Positions 18,345 through 26,843 of a stretch of DNA of 64,000 nucleotides are shown here, in pieces. Under the pieces are notes generated by a model. The model was not told where the DNA came from. It made no database searches and saw nothing but the letters and a program-made list of their open reading frames with translations. The DNA is from an uncultured Acetatifactor sp. Its GTDB lineage: Bacteria; Bacillota; Clostridia; Lachnospirales; Lachnospiraceae. How positions within the stretch are numbered: position 1 is the stretch's first letter; each line of letters opens with the position of its first letter. A program made the translations under genes and the position numbers. The stretch covers positions 1 through 64,000 of the forward strand of contig CAJUFO010000008.1 of the NCBI GenBank assembly GCA_910585615.1, in the 5' to 3' direction.

Positions 18345-19979
18345 TCACTGCAATTCCCTCCCGGCAGGAAAAATCAGCAGGGTCACCACGCTGTCCTCCC
18401 CGTTCCGCACCTCAAGGCGGGCCTCCAGCTTCTTCGCGTAATAGGACGCGATATACAGCCCCAGCCCATGGCTGTGCAGCCCTGCGCTGTCCGCCTGGTG
18501 GCTGCCGGTGACAAAGGGTTCGAAGACGTGGGGCATGAGCCCGTCGGGAATGGTCACACCGAAATTCTCGATCAGGATTCCCCTCTCCTGCCCCTCCTCC
18601 CGCAGTTCAATCCGGATGAGTCCCCCCTCAGGCGTATACCGCACCGCGTTGGACAGCAGATTGTCCAGTATCCGGGCCGCCATGGCCTCGTCCGTATCCG
18701 CCAGAAGCTCCAAGTCCGCCGGAGCCTCCACATGAATCCCCCTGTCCGCCACCGCCACCTGATAGGACTGCAGCCGCTCCGCCAGCACCTGCCCCACATC
18801 CGTCCTCCGGATGCTCATGTCCCGGGCGCAGTGGTTCAGGTACAGGATGTCCTCCACCATCTTGCGCATGGACAGGAGCTGCTCCTTCACCCTGGGCAGA
18901 TAGGCTTTCGTGTCCTTATATCTGCCCACCTCGTTCAGCATACCGTCCACCAGAAGCAGCGCTGCGGCGATGGGGGTCTTGAGCTGATGGGAGGAGGAGC
19001 GCAGGAAGATTTCCTGACGCTCGTTCTCCTCCGCCAGCTCCCTGTTCTTCTCCTCCAGCTCCATATAGCTCTCCCTGATCTGCTGGTAGAAATCGTCCAG
19101 GGTCTCCCCCAGCTCCCGCACCTCGTCCCCCGTCTCCGTCCCCTTCCACGCCAGCCGCTCCACGGAGAAATCCTTCCTGTGCTTCATCTCCTCCGCGTGC
19201 CGCACCAACTCCAGGATAGGGCGCACGATGCCCCTGGAATACATGCCGGAGAACAGCACCGTCAGCAGGACGATTACGGCCCCCAGCATGGGAAGGCTCT
19301 GCAGCACCACAGGGCGGATTTCGTCCGCCCCGGGCGTCACCGCCGGTAAAATAGAAAAAACAATCCGTTTTTCCGTCTTTTCCATGGCCACATAGTTGGT
19401 ATACCGGTCCCCCAGGACCTGCACCCCGGCCTCTATGACCACATAGCCATCGGAATAGGTATGGACCCTTACGGATTCATTGGAAAATTCATCCTCGATG
19501 TCCCTCTGATAGCGCAGCCGGACACCCACAGGCAGGTTTCCCCCCTGCCCGGTCTCCGCCAGGATCTCCCCCAGCTCCTCCAGGTTCTTCCCCAGCTCCT
19601 CCCACAGCTCCTCCGAGTCCTCCGCCCCGGCATCCCAGGCCTTGAAAAGTCCCTCCCGGCATCTGTCCAGGACTTCCCGCAGCCTTTGATCCCGGAGCCT
19701 GACCTCCGCCGAAAAGGCCTTGCCCGTCAGCAGCACATAGTCCCCGCTAACGGGAATCTCCACGGAAAAGCAGGCCGTCGGGTTCCGCACCCGCACCGCC
19801 TCGTAGGTGCCGCACTCCATGTAAGCCCTGTGCTGCGCCAGGACGGAGCGGAGGTTCTGCTCGCACACATAGTCCACATACAGGGATGGCAGCATGCATA
19901 TGAAATATCCCACCAGAAACACCAGCAGCCCCACCGCCAGCGCCATGCTGTACAGCAGGTTCTTCCGTCCCAGACCCAT
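18345..19979 (-). CDS. Membrane sensor histidine kinase
   Basis: The 544-residue kinase has a first membrane helix at residues 9-31, an extracellular sensor region of about 200 residues, a second helix near 228-248, a HAMP-like linker, the phosphoacceptor box SSSHQLKTPIAAALL and the ATP-binding N-box LDNLLSNAVRYTPEGG. The G-box region (SHGLGLYIASYYAKKL) is intact. The gene lies 15 bases after its response regulator partner. The stimulus is not evident; the neighbouring ABC exporter is a possible target. Confidence 0.92.
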   Translation of the reverse strand: MGLGRKNLLYSMALAVGLLVFLVGYFICMLPSLYVDYVCEQNLRSVLAQHRAYMECGTYEAVRVRNPTACFSVEIPVSGDYVLLTGKAFSAEVRLRDQRLREVLDRCREGLFKAWDAGAEDSEELWEELGKNLEELGEILAETGQGGNLPVGVRLRYQRDIEDEFSNESVRVHTYSDGYVVIEAGVQVLGDRYTNYVAMEKTEKRIVFSILPAVTPGADEIRPVVLQSLPMLGAVIVLLTVLFSGMYSRGIVRPILELVRHAEEMKHRKDFSVERLAWKGTETGDEVRELGETLDDFYQQIRESYMELEEKNRELAEENERQEIFLRSSSHQLKTPIAAALLLVDGMLNEVGRYKDTKAYLPRVKEQLLSMRKMVEDILYLNHCARDMSIRRTDVGQVLAERLQSYQVAVADRGIHVEAPADLELLADTDEAMAARILDNLLSNAVRYTPEGGLIRIELREEGQERGILIENFGVTIPDGLMPHVFEPFVTGSHQADSAGLHSHGLGLYIASYYAKKLEARLEVRNGEDSVVTLLIFPAGRELQ

Positions 19980-19994
19980 GACAACGCCTCCCCT

Positions 19995-20690
19995 TCAATG
20001 GCCCTCCGCGGCATTCTGCTCCGCGGCCCTGTCGAATTGATAGCCCACGCCGATCACGGTCCTGATGCAGGGGACGGGAAGCTTTTTGCGCAGATTCTTC
20101 ACATGGGCATCGATGATTCTGTCGTTTCCGATGTAATCCTCATTGAAGATGCTGAGGATCAGCTGCTCCCTGGTAAAGACCCTGTTCGGCTGGCTCATCA
20201 GCGTATGCAGCAGCAGATATTCGCTGAGCGTCAGGGGCAGCTTCTCTCCCCGGTAATAGGCGCAGTACGCCTCCTCCCGCAGCACCAGGCCCCGGCCCCT
20301 CTCTGCCCCGCCCCCCGCGGTGCGCCGCAGGATGGTCTCCATCCTCTTAAGCAGGATGATGGGGGACACCGGCTTGATGACGTAATCGTCCGCATACAGG
20401 TTGAAAGCCTTCACCTGGGTCTGCTCGTCCTCCAGCGCGGTCAGCATGATGGCCGCCGTCTTCTTCCGGTTCTCCTGGATATACCGCAGCACCTCGAAGC
20501 CGTCCGCCCCGGGCACGCAGATGTCCAGCACCGCTATGTCGAACTCCTGCTCCCGCAGAAGGTCTATGGCCGCGTCTCCCCGCTCCACCCCGGTCACCTG
20601 GTATCCGGACATGGACATATATTCCGTCAGGACCTCCCGGATCGTGGGCTCGTCCTCCAGAAACAAGACTCTGTACGCCGTCTCCTTCAT
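19995..20690 (-). CDS. OmpR-type response regulator
   Basis: The 231-residue regulator has a receiver with phosphoacceptor Asp56 (in VLDICVPG), the lysine of the active site (VIKPVSP), and a C-terminal winged helix with RVFTREQLILSIF and the recognition part IDAHVKNLRKKL. It pairs with the kinase gene 15 bases downstream. A GGGGGGAGGT site precedes the ATG, and a symmetric site at 20757-20771 lies upstream and may be its own operator. Confidence 0.93.
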   Translation of the reverse strand: MKETAYRVLFLEDEPTIREVLTEYMSMSGYQVTGVERGDAAIDLLREQEFDIAVLDICVPGADGFEVLRYIQENRKKTAAIMLTALEDEQTQVKAFNLYADDYVIKPVSPIILLKRMETILRRTAGGGAERGRGLVLREEAYCAYYRGEKLPLTLSEYLLLHTLMSQPNRVFTREQLILSIFNEDYIGNDRIIDAHVKNLRKKLPVPCIRTVIGVGYQFDRAAEQNAAEGH

Positions 20691-20756
20691 CTGCGTCTAC
20701 CTCCCCCCGGATTCCGCCCGGGAACCGTCTATTCTATTTACTATTTTACCGCTGTG

Positions 20757-20771
20757 ATATGAATTTCATAT
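20757..20771. promoter_or_regulatory. Palindrome upstream of the response regulator gene
   Basis: ATATGAA and TTCATAT flank one base, about 65 bases before the ATG of the response regulator at 20690. The symmetry and place suit an operator for autoregulation; this is inference. Confidence 0.35.
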
Positions 20772-20812
20772 GAAGATTGTGTGAGAAAAACCGTCTTACG
20801 TGAAAATGAGAA

Positions 20813-21727
20813 TCAATTCTCCGGAGTCGTGACGATATCCAGGTTCCGCTCGTAGGCAGAGGAAGAGAAAGAGGCGGGCACCTCCCCGTTGATCAGAATC
20901 TGCACCTTGTTGATATTGCTCAGCTCCACCAGGGAATTGACGATAGAATAGATAGATACATCCGTTGATACGTTATTCACCACATTCAGGAAGTTCTCGT
21001 CCAGATTCACATAGCAGACTCCGTCCTTGGTCATGACATTGACAATCTTGGTGCCGGGGTTGATGGAAGGGTACAGCCCCTCTATCTGGCCGCTGGGCCC
21101 CGCGATCAGCTCCTCCACCACGAAGCGCTCCATGGGCGTATTGGTGGAATAATGCTTCTCCCGGTAAGCGGCGATCAGCTCCGTGCCGCTCTCCCCGGCG
21201 AAATAGAGTTTCACCTTCGCCAGCTCGTAGGTATTGATCTCATTGCCGTCATTGTCGATGAACTGATCCGCGTTCATCCAGCCGATCACATTCCCCTTCC
21301 TGTCGGAGAGCTGGTTCCCCTCCACGGTTATCATCACCAGGTTCACGTCCGGAAGCTGGGTCAGGGTGCGCACCACCGCCGCCCGCACCAGCACCTCCGT
21401 CATCGCGGGCAGGTCGTTGTAGGCGGCGTCCACATCGATGGACAGATTTCCCTCCTCCAGCTTCGTCCCCAGCACCTTGAAGCCCATGTTCAGGGGCGCT
21501 TTGTATTCCAGCATCTCCGGGCTGGTGGACAGACAGTCCATGAGTTCCTGCAGCCGCGCGGATTCCTCCTCAGCCTGCATCTCCACCTCATGCATCTCCA
21601 CCTTTGTCTCCGAATTGCTCACATAATAGACCTTCATCCGGTCTGTCTCTTCCGCATCCTCCCGCCCGCAGGCAGCGAGCAGCAATAGGCACATCCACGC
21701 CAGCAGGCACCCTGTTATTTTCTTCAT
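20813..21727 (-). CDS. GerMN-domain lipoprotein
   Basis: The 304-residue protein starts with a lipoprotein signal peptide (lipobox LLAAC, Cys20) and contains two GerMN-like domains, one with ISIDVDAAYNDL-type strands in the first half and one with VCYVNLDENFLNVV in the second. Family members are exported and linked to sporulation and germination or to cell wall regulation. It is the last gene of the WalR-WalK-like operon, 28 bases after the kinase, a place often taken by a kinase-modulating protein. A direct role in spore germination is not shown. Confidence 0.85.
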   Translation of the reverse strand: MKKITGCLLAWMCLLLLAACGREDAEETDRMKVYYVSNSETKVEMHEVEMQAEEESARLQELMDCLSTSPEMLEYKAPLNMGFKVLGTKLEEGNLSIDVDAAYNDLPAMTEVLVRAAVVRTLTQLPDVNLVMITVEGNQLSDRKGNVIGWMNADQFIDNDGNEINTYELAKVKLYFAGESGTELIAAYREKHYSTNTPMERFVVEELIAGPSGQIEGLYPSINPGTKIVNVMTKDGVCYVNLDENFLNVVNNVSTDVSIYSIVNSLVELSNINKVQILINGEVPASFSSSAYERNLDIVTTPEN

Positions 21728-21755
21728 TCCGCCACTTCCTATCCTCCCAGAAAAC

Positions 21756-23252
21756 TTACCCTTTTTCCAAAGCCGCGCTGCCGGCCGTATACGTCAGGGG
21801 GATCTTCACCGTGAAGCTGGTCCCCTCTCCCTCGATGCTGGACACGGTGATGCTGCCCCTGTGCATCAGGACGGAGCTCTTCGTGATGGCCAGCCCCAGC
21901 CCTGTGCCTCCGATTTCCCTGGAATGGGATTTGTCCACTCTGTAGAACCGTTCAAAAATATGCGCCAAAGCGTCCTCCGGAATTCCCAGCCCGGAATCAC
22001 TGACCCGGAAGATGAAGTACTGGTGATCCGCATCCAGCTCCACCCTCACCCGGCCGTGCTCCTTATTGTACTTGATGGCATTCTCCACCAGATTGGTCAT
22101 GATCAGGGTCATCTTCACCTCGTCCACCTCAGCCACCACAGAACGCATGCTCTCGAAGACCACCTCCACATCCTTTTTCCTGGCGATGGGGCGCAGCCGC
22201 TTCAAGATCAGCTCCACCAGGTCGTTCATGTCCAGCGAGGCGATGTTCAGCTCCTGGGCCTTCTTGTCCATCTTCACCAGGGCCAGGAGATCCGTGATGA
22301 TCTGGTTCTCCCGGTCTATCTCCGAGGCGATGTCCTCCAGGAATTCCCGGTACAGCTCCGCCGGAGCGTCCCTCTGGGCCAGCAGGGAGTCCGCCAGCAC
22401 CTTGATGGCAGCCATGGGAGTCTTGAGCTCATGGGACACGTTCTCCACGAACTCCTGCCTGGAATTGTCCAGGGCCCGCATGCGCTTCAGCAGCTGGTTG
22501 AAGGCCTCCACGATATGGTCCGTCTCCGCGTAGCCCGGCACGGAAATGCTCTCCTCCCTGTACCCGGCCTTCACCTCGCTGATGGCCTGGGACACCCGGC
22601 TGAAGGGCCTGGTCATCACCACGGACAGCACGATCGCCATGGCCGTGATGATCACGATCATCAGGCTCTCCAGAATCAGCGCCTTGCGCCCCAGCACCTC
22701 CATGTTCGTCATAATGGACTCGTTGGAGATGCTGGTCAGCATCACCGCGATGATCTCCCCGGTATCGCTGCTGGCATCCGTGATGAGCGTCGTCATCTCG
22801 ATATAGCCGTGCTCCCTGTCATAATTGCTCGTGACCTGCCCCTGGAAGCACTTGATCACCTCCTCGGAGATGATGGTCTTCCCTTCGCTGAGCCCGTAGG
22901 TGTCCTTCAGCACCTTCAGGCCGGAGTCTATGATCATGACCCGGCCCTCGTACAGGTTCGATATCATTTCCAGCTCCGCGTCGATCACGTCCCTGGACAC
23001 GCTGCTGGTATAGCCTTCCGGCTTTGTATTGAAATAATTATTGCTGATCAGATGATTCCCCACAATCATCAATTGGTTCTGGACTGTAGAAATGCGCTGC
23101 TGTACAGAGCGCTCCTCATAGTTGCCCAGGATTCCGTATCGCATGATGACGCTGGGCACGAATCCCGCCACCAGCACCACCAGGAAGATACGCGTCTGCA
23201 GGCTGCGCAAAGAAAGAAATGCTCTCAGCTCTCCGAATATTTTTGCCACCAT
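21756..23252 (-). CDS. WalK-like sensor histidine kinase
   Basis: The 498-residue kinase has two membrane helices enclosing an extracellular domain of about 150 residues, a HAMP domain, the H-box FVENVSHELKTPMAAI, the N-box TNLVENAIKYNKEHG and a full G-box (GTGLGLAITKSSV). This layout and its partner resemble the WalK/VicK cell-wall kinases, but no PAS domain is visible. I place the start at 23252, with GGAG 8 bases upstream; a TTG at 23276 is an alternative. Partner and GerMN gene are adjacent. Confidence 0.9.
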   Translation of the reverse strand: MVAKIFGELRAFLSLRSLQTRIFLVVLVAGFVPSVIMRYGILGNYEERSVQQRISTVQNQLMIVGNHLISNNYFNTKPEGYTSSVSRDVIDAELEMISNLYEGRVMIIDSGLKVLKDTYGLSEGKTIISEEVIKCFQGQVTSNYDREHGYIEMTTLITDASSDTGEIIAVMLTSISNESIMTNMEVLGRKALILESLMIVIITAMAIVLSVVMTRPFSRVSQAISEVKAGYREESISVPGYAETDHIVEAFNQLLKRMRALDNSRQEFVENVSHELKTPMAAIKVLADSLLAQRDAPAELYREFLEDIASEIDRENQIITDLLALVKMDKKAQELNIASLDMNDLVELILKRLRPIARKKDVEVVFESMRSVVAEVDEVKMTLIMTNLVENAIKYNKEHGRVRVELDADHQYFIFRVSDSGLGIPEDALAHIFERFYRVDKSHSREIGGTGLGLAITKSSVLMHRGSITVSSIEGEGTSFTVKIPLTYTAGSAALEKG

Positions 23253-23291
23253 TTTCCCTACTCCGGTTCCGGTCAAGTTACATGCCCACGC

Positions 23292-23990
23292 TCAAATCTG
23301 GAAGTAGTAGCCCACGCCCCACTTCGTATGCACATACCTGGGCTCGCTGGGGTTGGGCTCTATCTTCTCCCGAAGCCTCCTGACATGCACGTCCACCGTG
23401 CGCACGTCCCCGGGGTAATCCGCGCCCCAGACCAGGTGCAGCAGGTTCTCCCGGCTGTACACCTTGTCCGGATTGGCCATCAGGAGCTCCAACAGCTCGA
23501 ATTCCTTGGCCGTAAGCCCGATCTCCCGACCGGCGATGAAGGCCCGCCTGCCCTCGCAGTCCAGCCGCATGTCCCCATGCTCCACGGTCTTCGAGGCAGC
23601 CGCCTCCCCCATGATGCGCTTGGGCTCCATGCGGCGCATAATCGCCTTGATGCGGGCCTTTACCTCCAGGATGTTGAAGGGCTTGGTGATATAATCGTCG
23701 GCGCCGTACTCCAGCCCCAGGATCTTGTCCATGTCCTCGCCCTTGGCCGTGAGCATGACGATGGGGACGCTGGAGAACTCGCGAATCTGCTGGCAGACCT
23801 CGAAGCCGGTGAGCTTTGGCAGCATCACGTCCAGCAGGATGATGTCGTACTGATTGGCCCGGGCGTATTCCAGGGCTTCCTCCCCGTCATAGGCGCAGTC
23901 CACCTGCATGTCGTCCTGCTCTAAGCTGAATCGGATTCCTTTCACGATCAGCTTCTCGTCGTCTACCACCAATGCCCTCTTTTTCGCCAT
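23292..23990 (-). CDS. WalR-like response regulator
   Basis: The 232-residue OmpR-family protein has phosphoacceptor Asp54 in ILLDVMLP, the switch Thr in VMLTAKGE, the lysine in YITKPFN, and a winged helix with VYSRENLLHLVWG and the recognition part TVDVHVRRLREKIE. These are close to WalR/YycF and PhoP-type regulators. It heads the kinase-GerMN operon and follows the comEA-like gene by 25 bases. Control of cell-wall turnover is the likely role, by family analogy. Confidence 0.92.
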   Translation of the reverse strand: MAKKRALVVDDEKLIVKGIRFSLEQDDMQVDCAYDGEEALEYARANQYDIILLDVMLPKLTGFEVCQQIREFSSVPIVMLTAKGEDMDKILGLEYGADDYITKPFNILEVKARIKAIMRRMEPKRIMGEAAASKTVEHGDMRLDCEGRRAFIAGREIGLTAKEFELLELLMANPDKVYSRENLLHLVWGADYPGDVRTVDVHVRRLREKIEPNPSEPRYVHTKWGVGYYFQI

Positions 23991-24015
23991 GTCGCTCCCC
24001 TGCCGTTTCTGATTT

Positions 24016-24660
24016 CTATTTTACCGTTATCTTGTCTTTTATCTTTTCGTATGCCGCCGTCTTGATGCCGGATACCTTCATGATGTCCTCGCAAGCCTGG
24101 AACCCGCCGTTGGCCTCTCTGTAGGAGATGATATCCCGGGCCCTGCTCTCCCCGATTCCCGGCAGCGTGCAAAGCGCCGCCGCGTCGGCGGTGTTGATGT
24201 TCACCAGGCCCGATGCGCTGTCGGACTGGGCCTGGGGCTCCTCCACGGCCTCGCCCTCCTTTGGGAAATACAGCTTCTGGCCGTCCGACACCCAGTCCGC
24301 CAGGTTCACGGCCTCCCGCCCGGCCTCGGCCCCAAAGCCGCCGGCCGCCTCCAGCGCATCCTCCACACGGCTTCCCTGGGGGATCTCCACCACGCCGGGA
24401 TTCGCCACAGCGCCGCACACATAGACACGAATCGTCGTATCCCGAGCTTCAGAAGCGGTTTCGCCCGAAGCTGCGGACTGCGCCGCGGTTCCCGCCTGTC
24501 CCGATGCCTGGGACGCCTCCTGCTCCTCTTCCGCCGGGACGTCCGCCGCCTCCTTCGTCTCCCCGATGAGAATCGCCGTGCCCTTATCGCCGCAACCGCA
24601 GCACAACAACGCGCATGCCGTTATCAGGCATACGATTCCAAGATACCTTTTTTTCATCAT
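24016..24660 (-). CDS. comEA: ComEA-like lipoprotein with helix-hairpin-helix
   Basis: The 214-residue protein has a lipoprotein signal (CALLCCGCG region near residues 17-24), an acidic spacer, an SLBB-like strand domain (IRVYVCGAVANPGVVEIP) and a C-terminal double helix-hairpin-helix with NINTADAAALCTLPGIG. ComEA binds incoming DNA outside the membrane for ComEC. comEC lies 8 kb away on the same strand, not adjacent as in many genomes. Two ATG codons lie in tandem; either could be the start. Confidence 0.88.
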   Translation of the reverse strand: MMKKRYLGIVCLITACALLCCGCGDKGTAILIGETKEAADVPAEEEQEASQASGQAGTAAQSAASGETASEARDTTIRVYVCGAVANPGVVEIPQGSRVEDALEAAGGFGAEAGREAVNLADWVSDGQKLYFPKEGEAVEEPQAQSDSASGLVNINTADAAALCTLPGIGESRARDIISYREANGGFQACEDIMKVSGIKTAAYEKIKDKITVK

Positions 24661-24804
24661 AGTCCCTTTCCTTTCCAGATTCTCGTCTGATTTTCGAAAA
24701 GGGATTGCCTCTCTATGCTGACTCTTTTTATTGTATAGGAAAGCTTTGGTTTTTACAAGTGGCTTTCAGAAATCTTCGTGAAAATATTATAGGAAAAACA
24801 TATG

Positions 24805-24910
24805 TACAAGGAAGTACCCGGAAGAATGCCCGCACTTCGGGCATTCTTCCGGGTGAAACATAGATTTTCTTAGCGGACGTATTTAGGCCGCTTAGAAAAT
24901 CTTTTCATAC
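24805..24910 (-). repeat. Structured dispersed repeat, copy B (short form)
   Basis: The first hairpin is extended to 15 perfect pairs (24817-24831 with 24839-24853). The last arm pairs AGATTTTCT with AGAAAATCT (24862-24870 with 24894-24902) and encloses AGCGG/CCGCT. The middle arm present in copies A, C and D is missing. The right end overlaps the stop codon of the small transporter gene at 24905. Confidence 0.85.
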
Positions 24911-25339
24911 TTTCCATTTGAAGATGATGATGCCGGCCACCGCCACTGCCATCCCGATGGCCTTGCGCCACTCCCAGGGCTGCCTCTCCACGCCGAACCA
25001 TCCAAACAGCTCGATTACATAAGCCACCGCCAGCTGTGCCACCACAATCAGCATCACCGCCCTGGCAGGCCCCAGCATGTCCATGCTCTTGATGACGGTA
25101 TAGGTGATGAAAGCGCCGATTGCGCCGCCCAGCAGCATGTATTTGGGCTCCACCCGGAACACCTGCAGCAAATTGCTCCTGTCCGTGCAGGCCCAGGCGC
25201 CGAGACAGACCGCCAGCGCCGACAACTGCACAAAGGCGCTGGCCGTCCAGATGCTGGATGCCTTTGTGACCTGTGTGTTGAACACGCCCTGTATGCTCAT
25301 CAGCGCCCCGGAAATCAATGCAATAAAAAATCCAATCAT
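24905..25339 (-). CDS. YdcZ-like DMT family transporter
   Basis: The 144-residue protein has four to five membrane helices and matches the short DMT (DUF606/YdcZ) group: GFFIALISGALMSIQGVFNTQ at the N terminus and a closing WRKAIGMAVAVAGIIIFKW. The ATG at 25339 has an AAAGGTGG site. Such half-size carriers usually work as dimers; the cargo is unknown. The stop codon lies inside the end of a structured repeat. Confidence 0.82.
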   Translation of the reverse strand: MIGFFIALISGALMSIQGVFNTQVTKASSIWTASAFVQLSALAVCLGAWACTDRSNLLQVFRVEPKYMLLGGAIGAFITYTVIKSMDMLGPARAVMLIVVAQLAVAYVIELFGWFGVERQPWEWRKAIGMAVAVAGIIIFKWKV

Positions 25340-25405
25340 GGGTTCCACCTTTCTTTTCCTGCTTTCCCTTACAGTGTCTCCCATGATTGGAAAAATATGC
25401 GCCTT

Positions 25406-26806
25406 TTACCTGGAGGCGTCAATCTGCAGCTGTATCTGCGCCGCCAGCTCCTGCACCAGCGCCGTCACGTCCGCCCCGTTCCATACCTTGGAGAACAGGC
25501 TCTCCAGCTGCACCCAGAAATTTCCCGTCTCCATCATCTTCGGCAGAGGGATGCTGTCCCCGTAAGCCTGCCGGAAAATCTGCAGGCCGGGTTCGTCCTC
25601 CTCCGTCCCCAGCTTAGCGGGCGCTTTCCCCGTCCTGTCGTACAGGGTCCCGGCACATTCCCCTGCCAAATAGGCCGCAAAGCGGTTGGCCAGCGCCTGG
25701 TTCCGGGAATAGCTGTTCACCGCCACGGCAGTGGTGACGGACATTGTGCGGCTCTTCAGCTCCCCGCTCACCTGGGGCAGCACGGCTATCCCGTAGTCAA
25801 ATCCGATTTCCCCGTTCTCCTTCGCCTGGGCCAGCCTGGCCGCCGCGTCCGTGGTGGCGATGGTGAACACCAGCTTCCCCTGGCAAAAATCCTCTATGAC
25901 GGTCTCGTAGTCCACCTTGTCGGACTCTATGGAAAAGAACTGGTTCAGGGCCTTATAGACCTCCAGGCACTGAATCGTCTCCTGATTGGCGATATTTATC
26001 AGCGAGCTGTCGTCCCCCGCGTCCCCTCCTACAATCATATAGTTCCCCACAATCCAGTAGTTGTAGAAGATGTCCGACACATCCCATTTCATGACGCCCT
26101 CCACGCCCTCGGGCACATCGAAGGTATCCGCAATGTGCAGAATGTCGTCCACCGTAGCGGGCACCGCGCTCTGGAAATACTCCTCCGTCTTCTGGGCCAG
26201 CAGCGTCTCGTCCACCTGGATCCCGGAGGAATCCTCCCCCGGATTCTCCTCCGCCTCGCCGGCCTCCAGAAGCTCCTTCGTGGCGCTCTGGGAGGCCCAT
26301 TCGTGCAGATAGGTCTCATTGTACAGCAGCGCGCTGGTCTCAAAGCAGAGGGGATACGCCACCCGCATCCCCTGATAGGTCACCGCCGAAAGGGCAGCCC
26401 GGGGGAAATTCGCCTCGTTGCAGATTCCCTCCAGATCCTGCACCTGGGTGGCCAGGCCTGCCAGATAGGCCTTCTCCAGGGAATCGTGGCCGATCAGGTA
26501 GGCGTCCGGCACCTGAAGGTCACCGGCAGAGGCCTGGCTGATCGCCTCCAGGTACTCGCCCTCCGAGGTCAGCACGGGAATGACCCGCACGCCCTCCCGC
26601 TCGCCGAAGGACACGGCGGCGCTGCTCAAGAAATTCGTCATCCCTTCATCGGAATACCAGAAATAAATGGTCTCTTTGTCGCTCCCCCATGTCATGGGGA
26701 CTCCTGTCTCCTCCGCGTCTGACGCGGCAAAGGTGCTTCCGTATAAAACGGCCGTCCCCATGACCAGCACGGCCGCCACTGCGGTCAGTCTCTTTTTCAG
26801 ATGCAT
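25406..26806 (-). CDS. Orphan extracellular solute-binding protein
   Basis: The 466-residue protein has an N-terminal signal peptide (residues 1-28, predicted cleavage after STFA) and the fold of family 1 sugar-binding proteins of ABC importers (IYFWYSDEGMTNFL near the start, GKLVFTIATTDAAARLAQ near residue 310). No lipobox cysteine is present, which is odd for a Gram-positive binding protein. No permease or ATPase gene is adjacent, so it may serve a transporter encoded elsewhere or be a remnant of a lost locus. Substrate unknown, probably an oligosaccharide. Confidence 0.82.
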   Translation of the reverse strand: MHLKKRLTAVAAVLVMGTAVLYGSTFAASDAEETGVPMTWGSDKETIYFWYSDEGMTNFLSSAAVSFGEREGVRVIPVLTSEGEYLEAISQASAGDLQVPDAYLIGHDSLEKAYLAGLATQVQDLEGICNEANFPRAALSAVTYQGMRVAYPLCFETSALLYNETYLHEWASQSATKELLEAGEAEENPGEDSSGIQVDETLLAQKTEEYFQSAVPATVDDILHIADTFDVPEGVEGVMKWDVSDIFYNYWIVGNYMIVGGDAGDDSSLINIANQETIQCLEVYKALNQFFSIESDKVDYETVIEDFCQGKLVFTIATTDAAARLAQAKENGEIGFDYGIAVLPQVSGELKSRTMSVTTAVAVNSYSRNQALANRFAAYLAGECAGTLYDRTGKAPAKLGTEEDEPGLQIFRQAYGDSIPLPKMMETGNFWVQLESLFSKVWNGADVTALVQELAAQIQLQIDASR

Positions 26807-26843
26807 AGCAAACTCCTACTGTACTATCGGCATCGTGCCTGCC

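Noticed and set aside
21861..23924. A plus-strand open frame of about 690 codons opposite the WalK-like and WalR-like genes
   Set aside because: It is rich in His, Leu, Gln and Arg with no recognisable domain, which is the usual look of an antisense shadow; the minus-strand kinase and regulator are certain.
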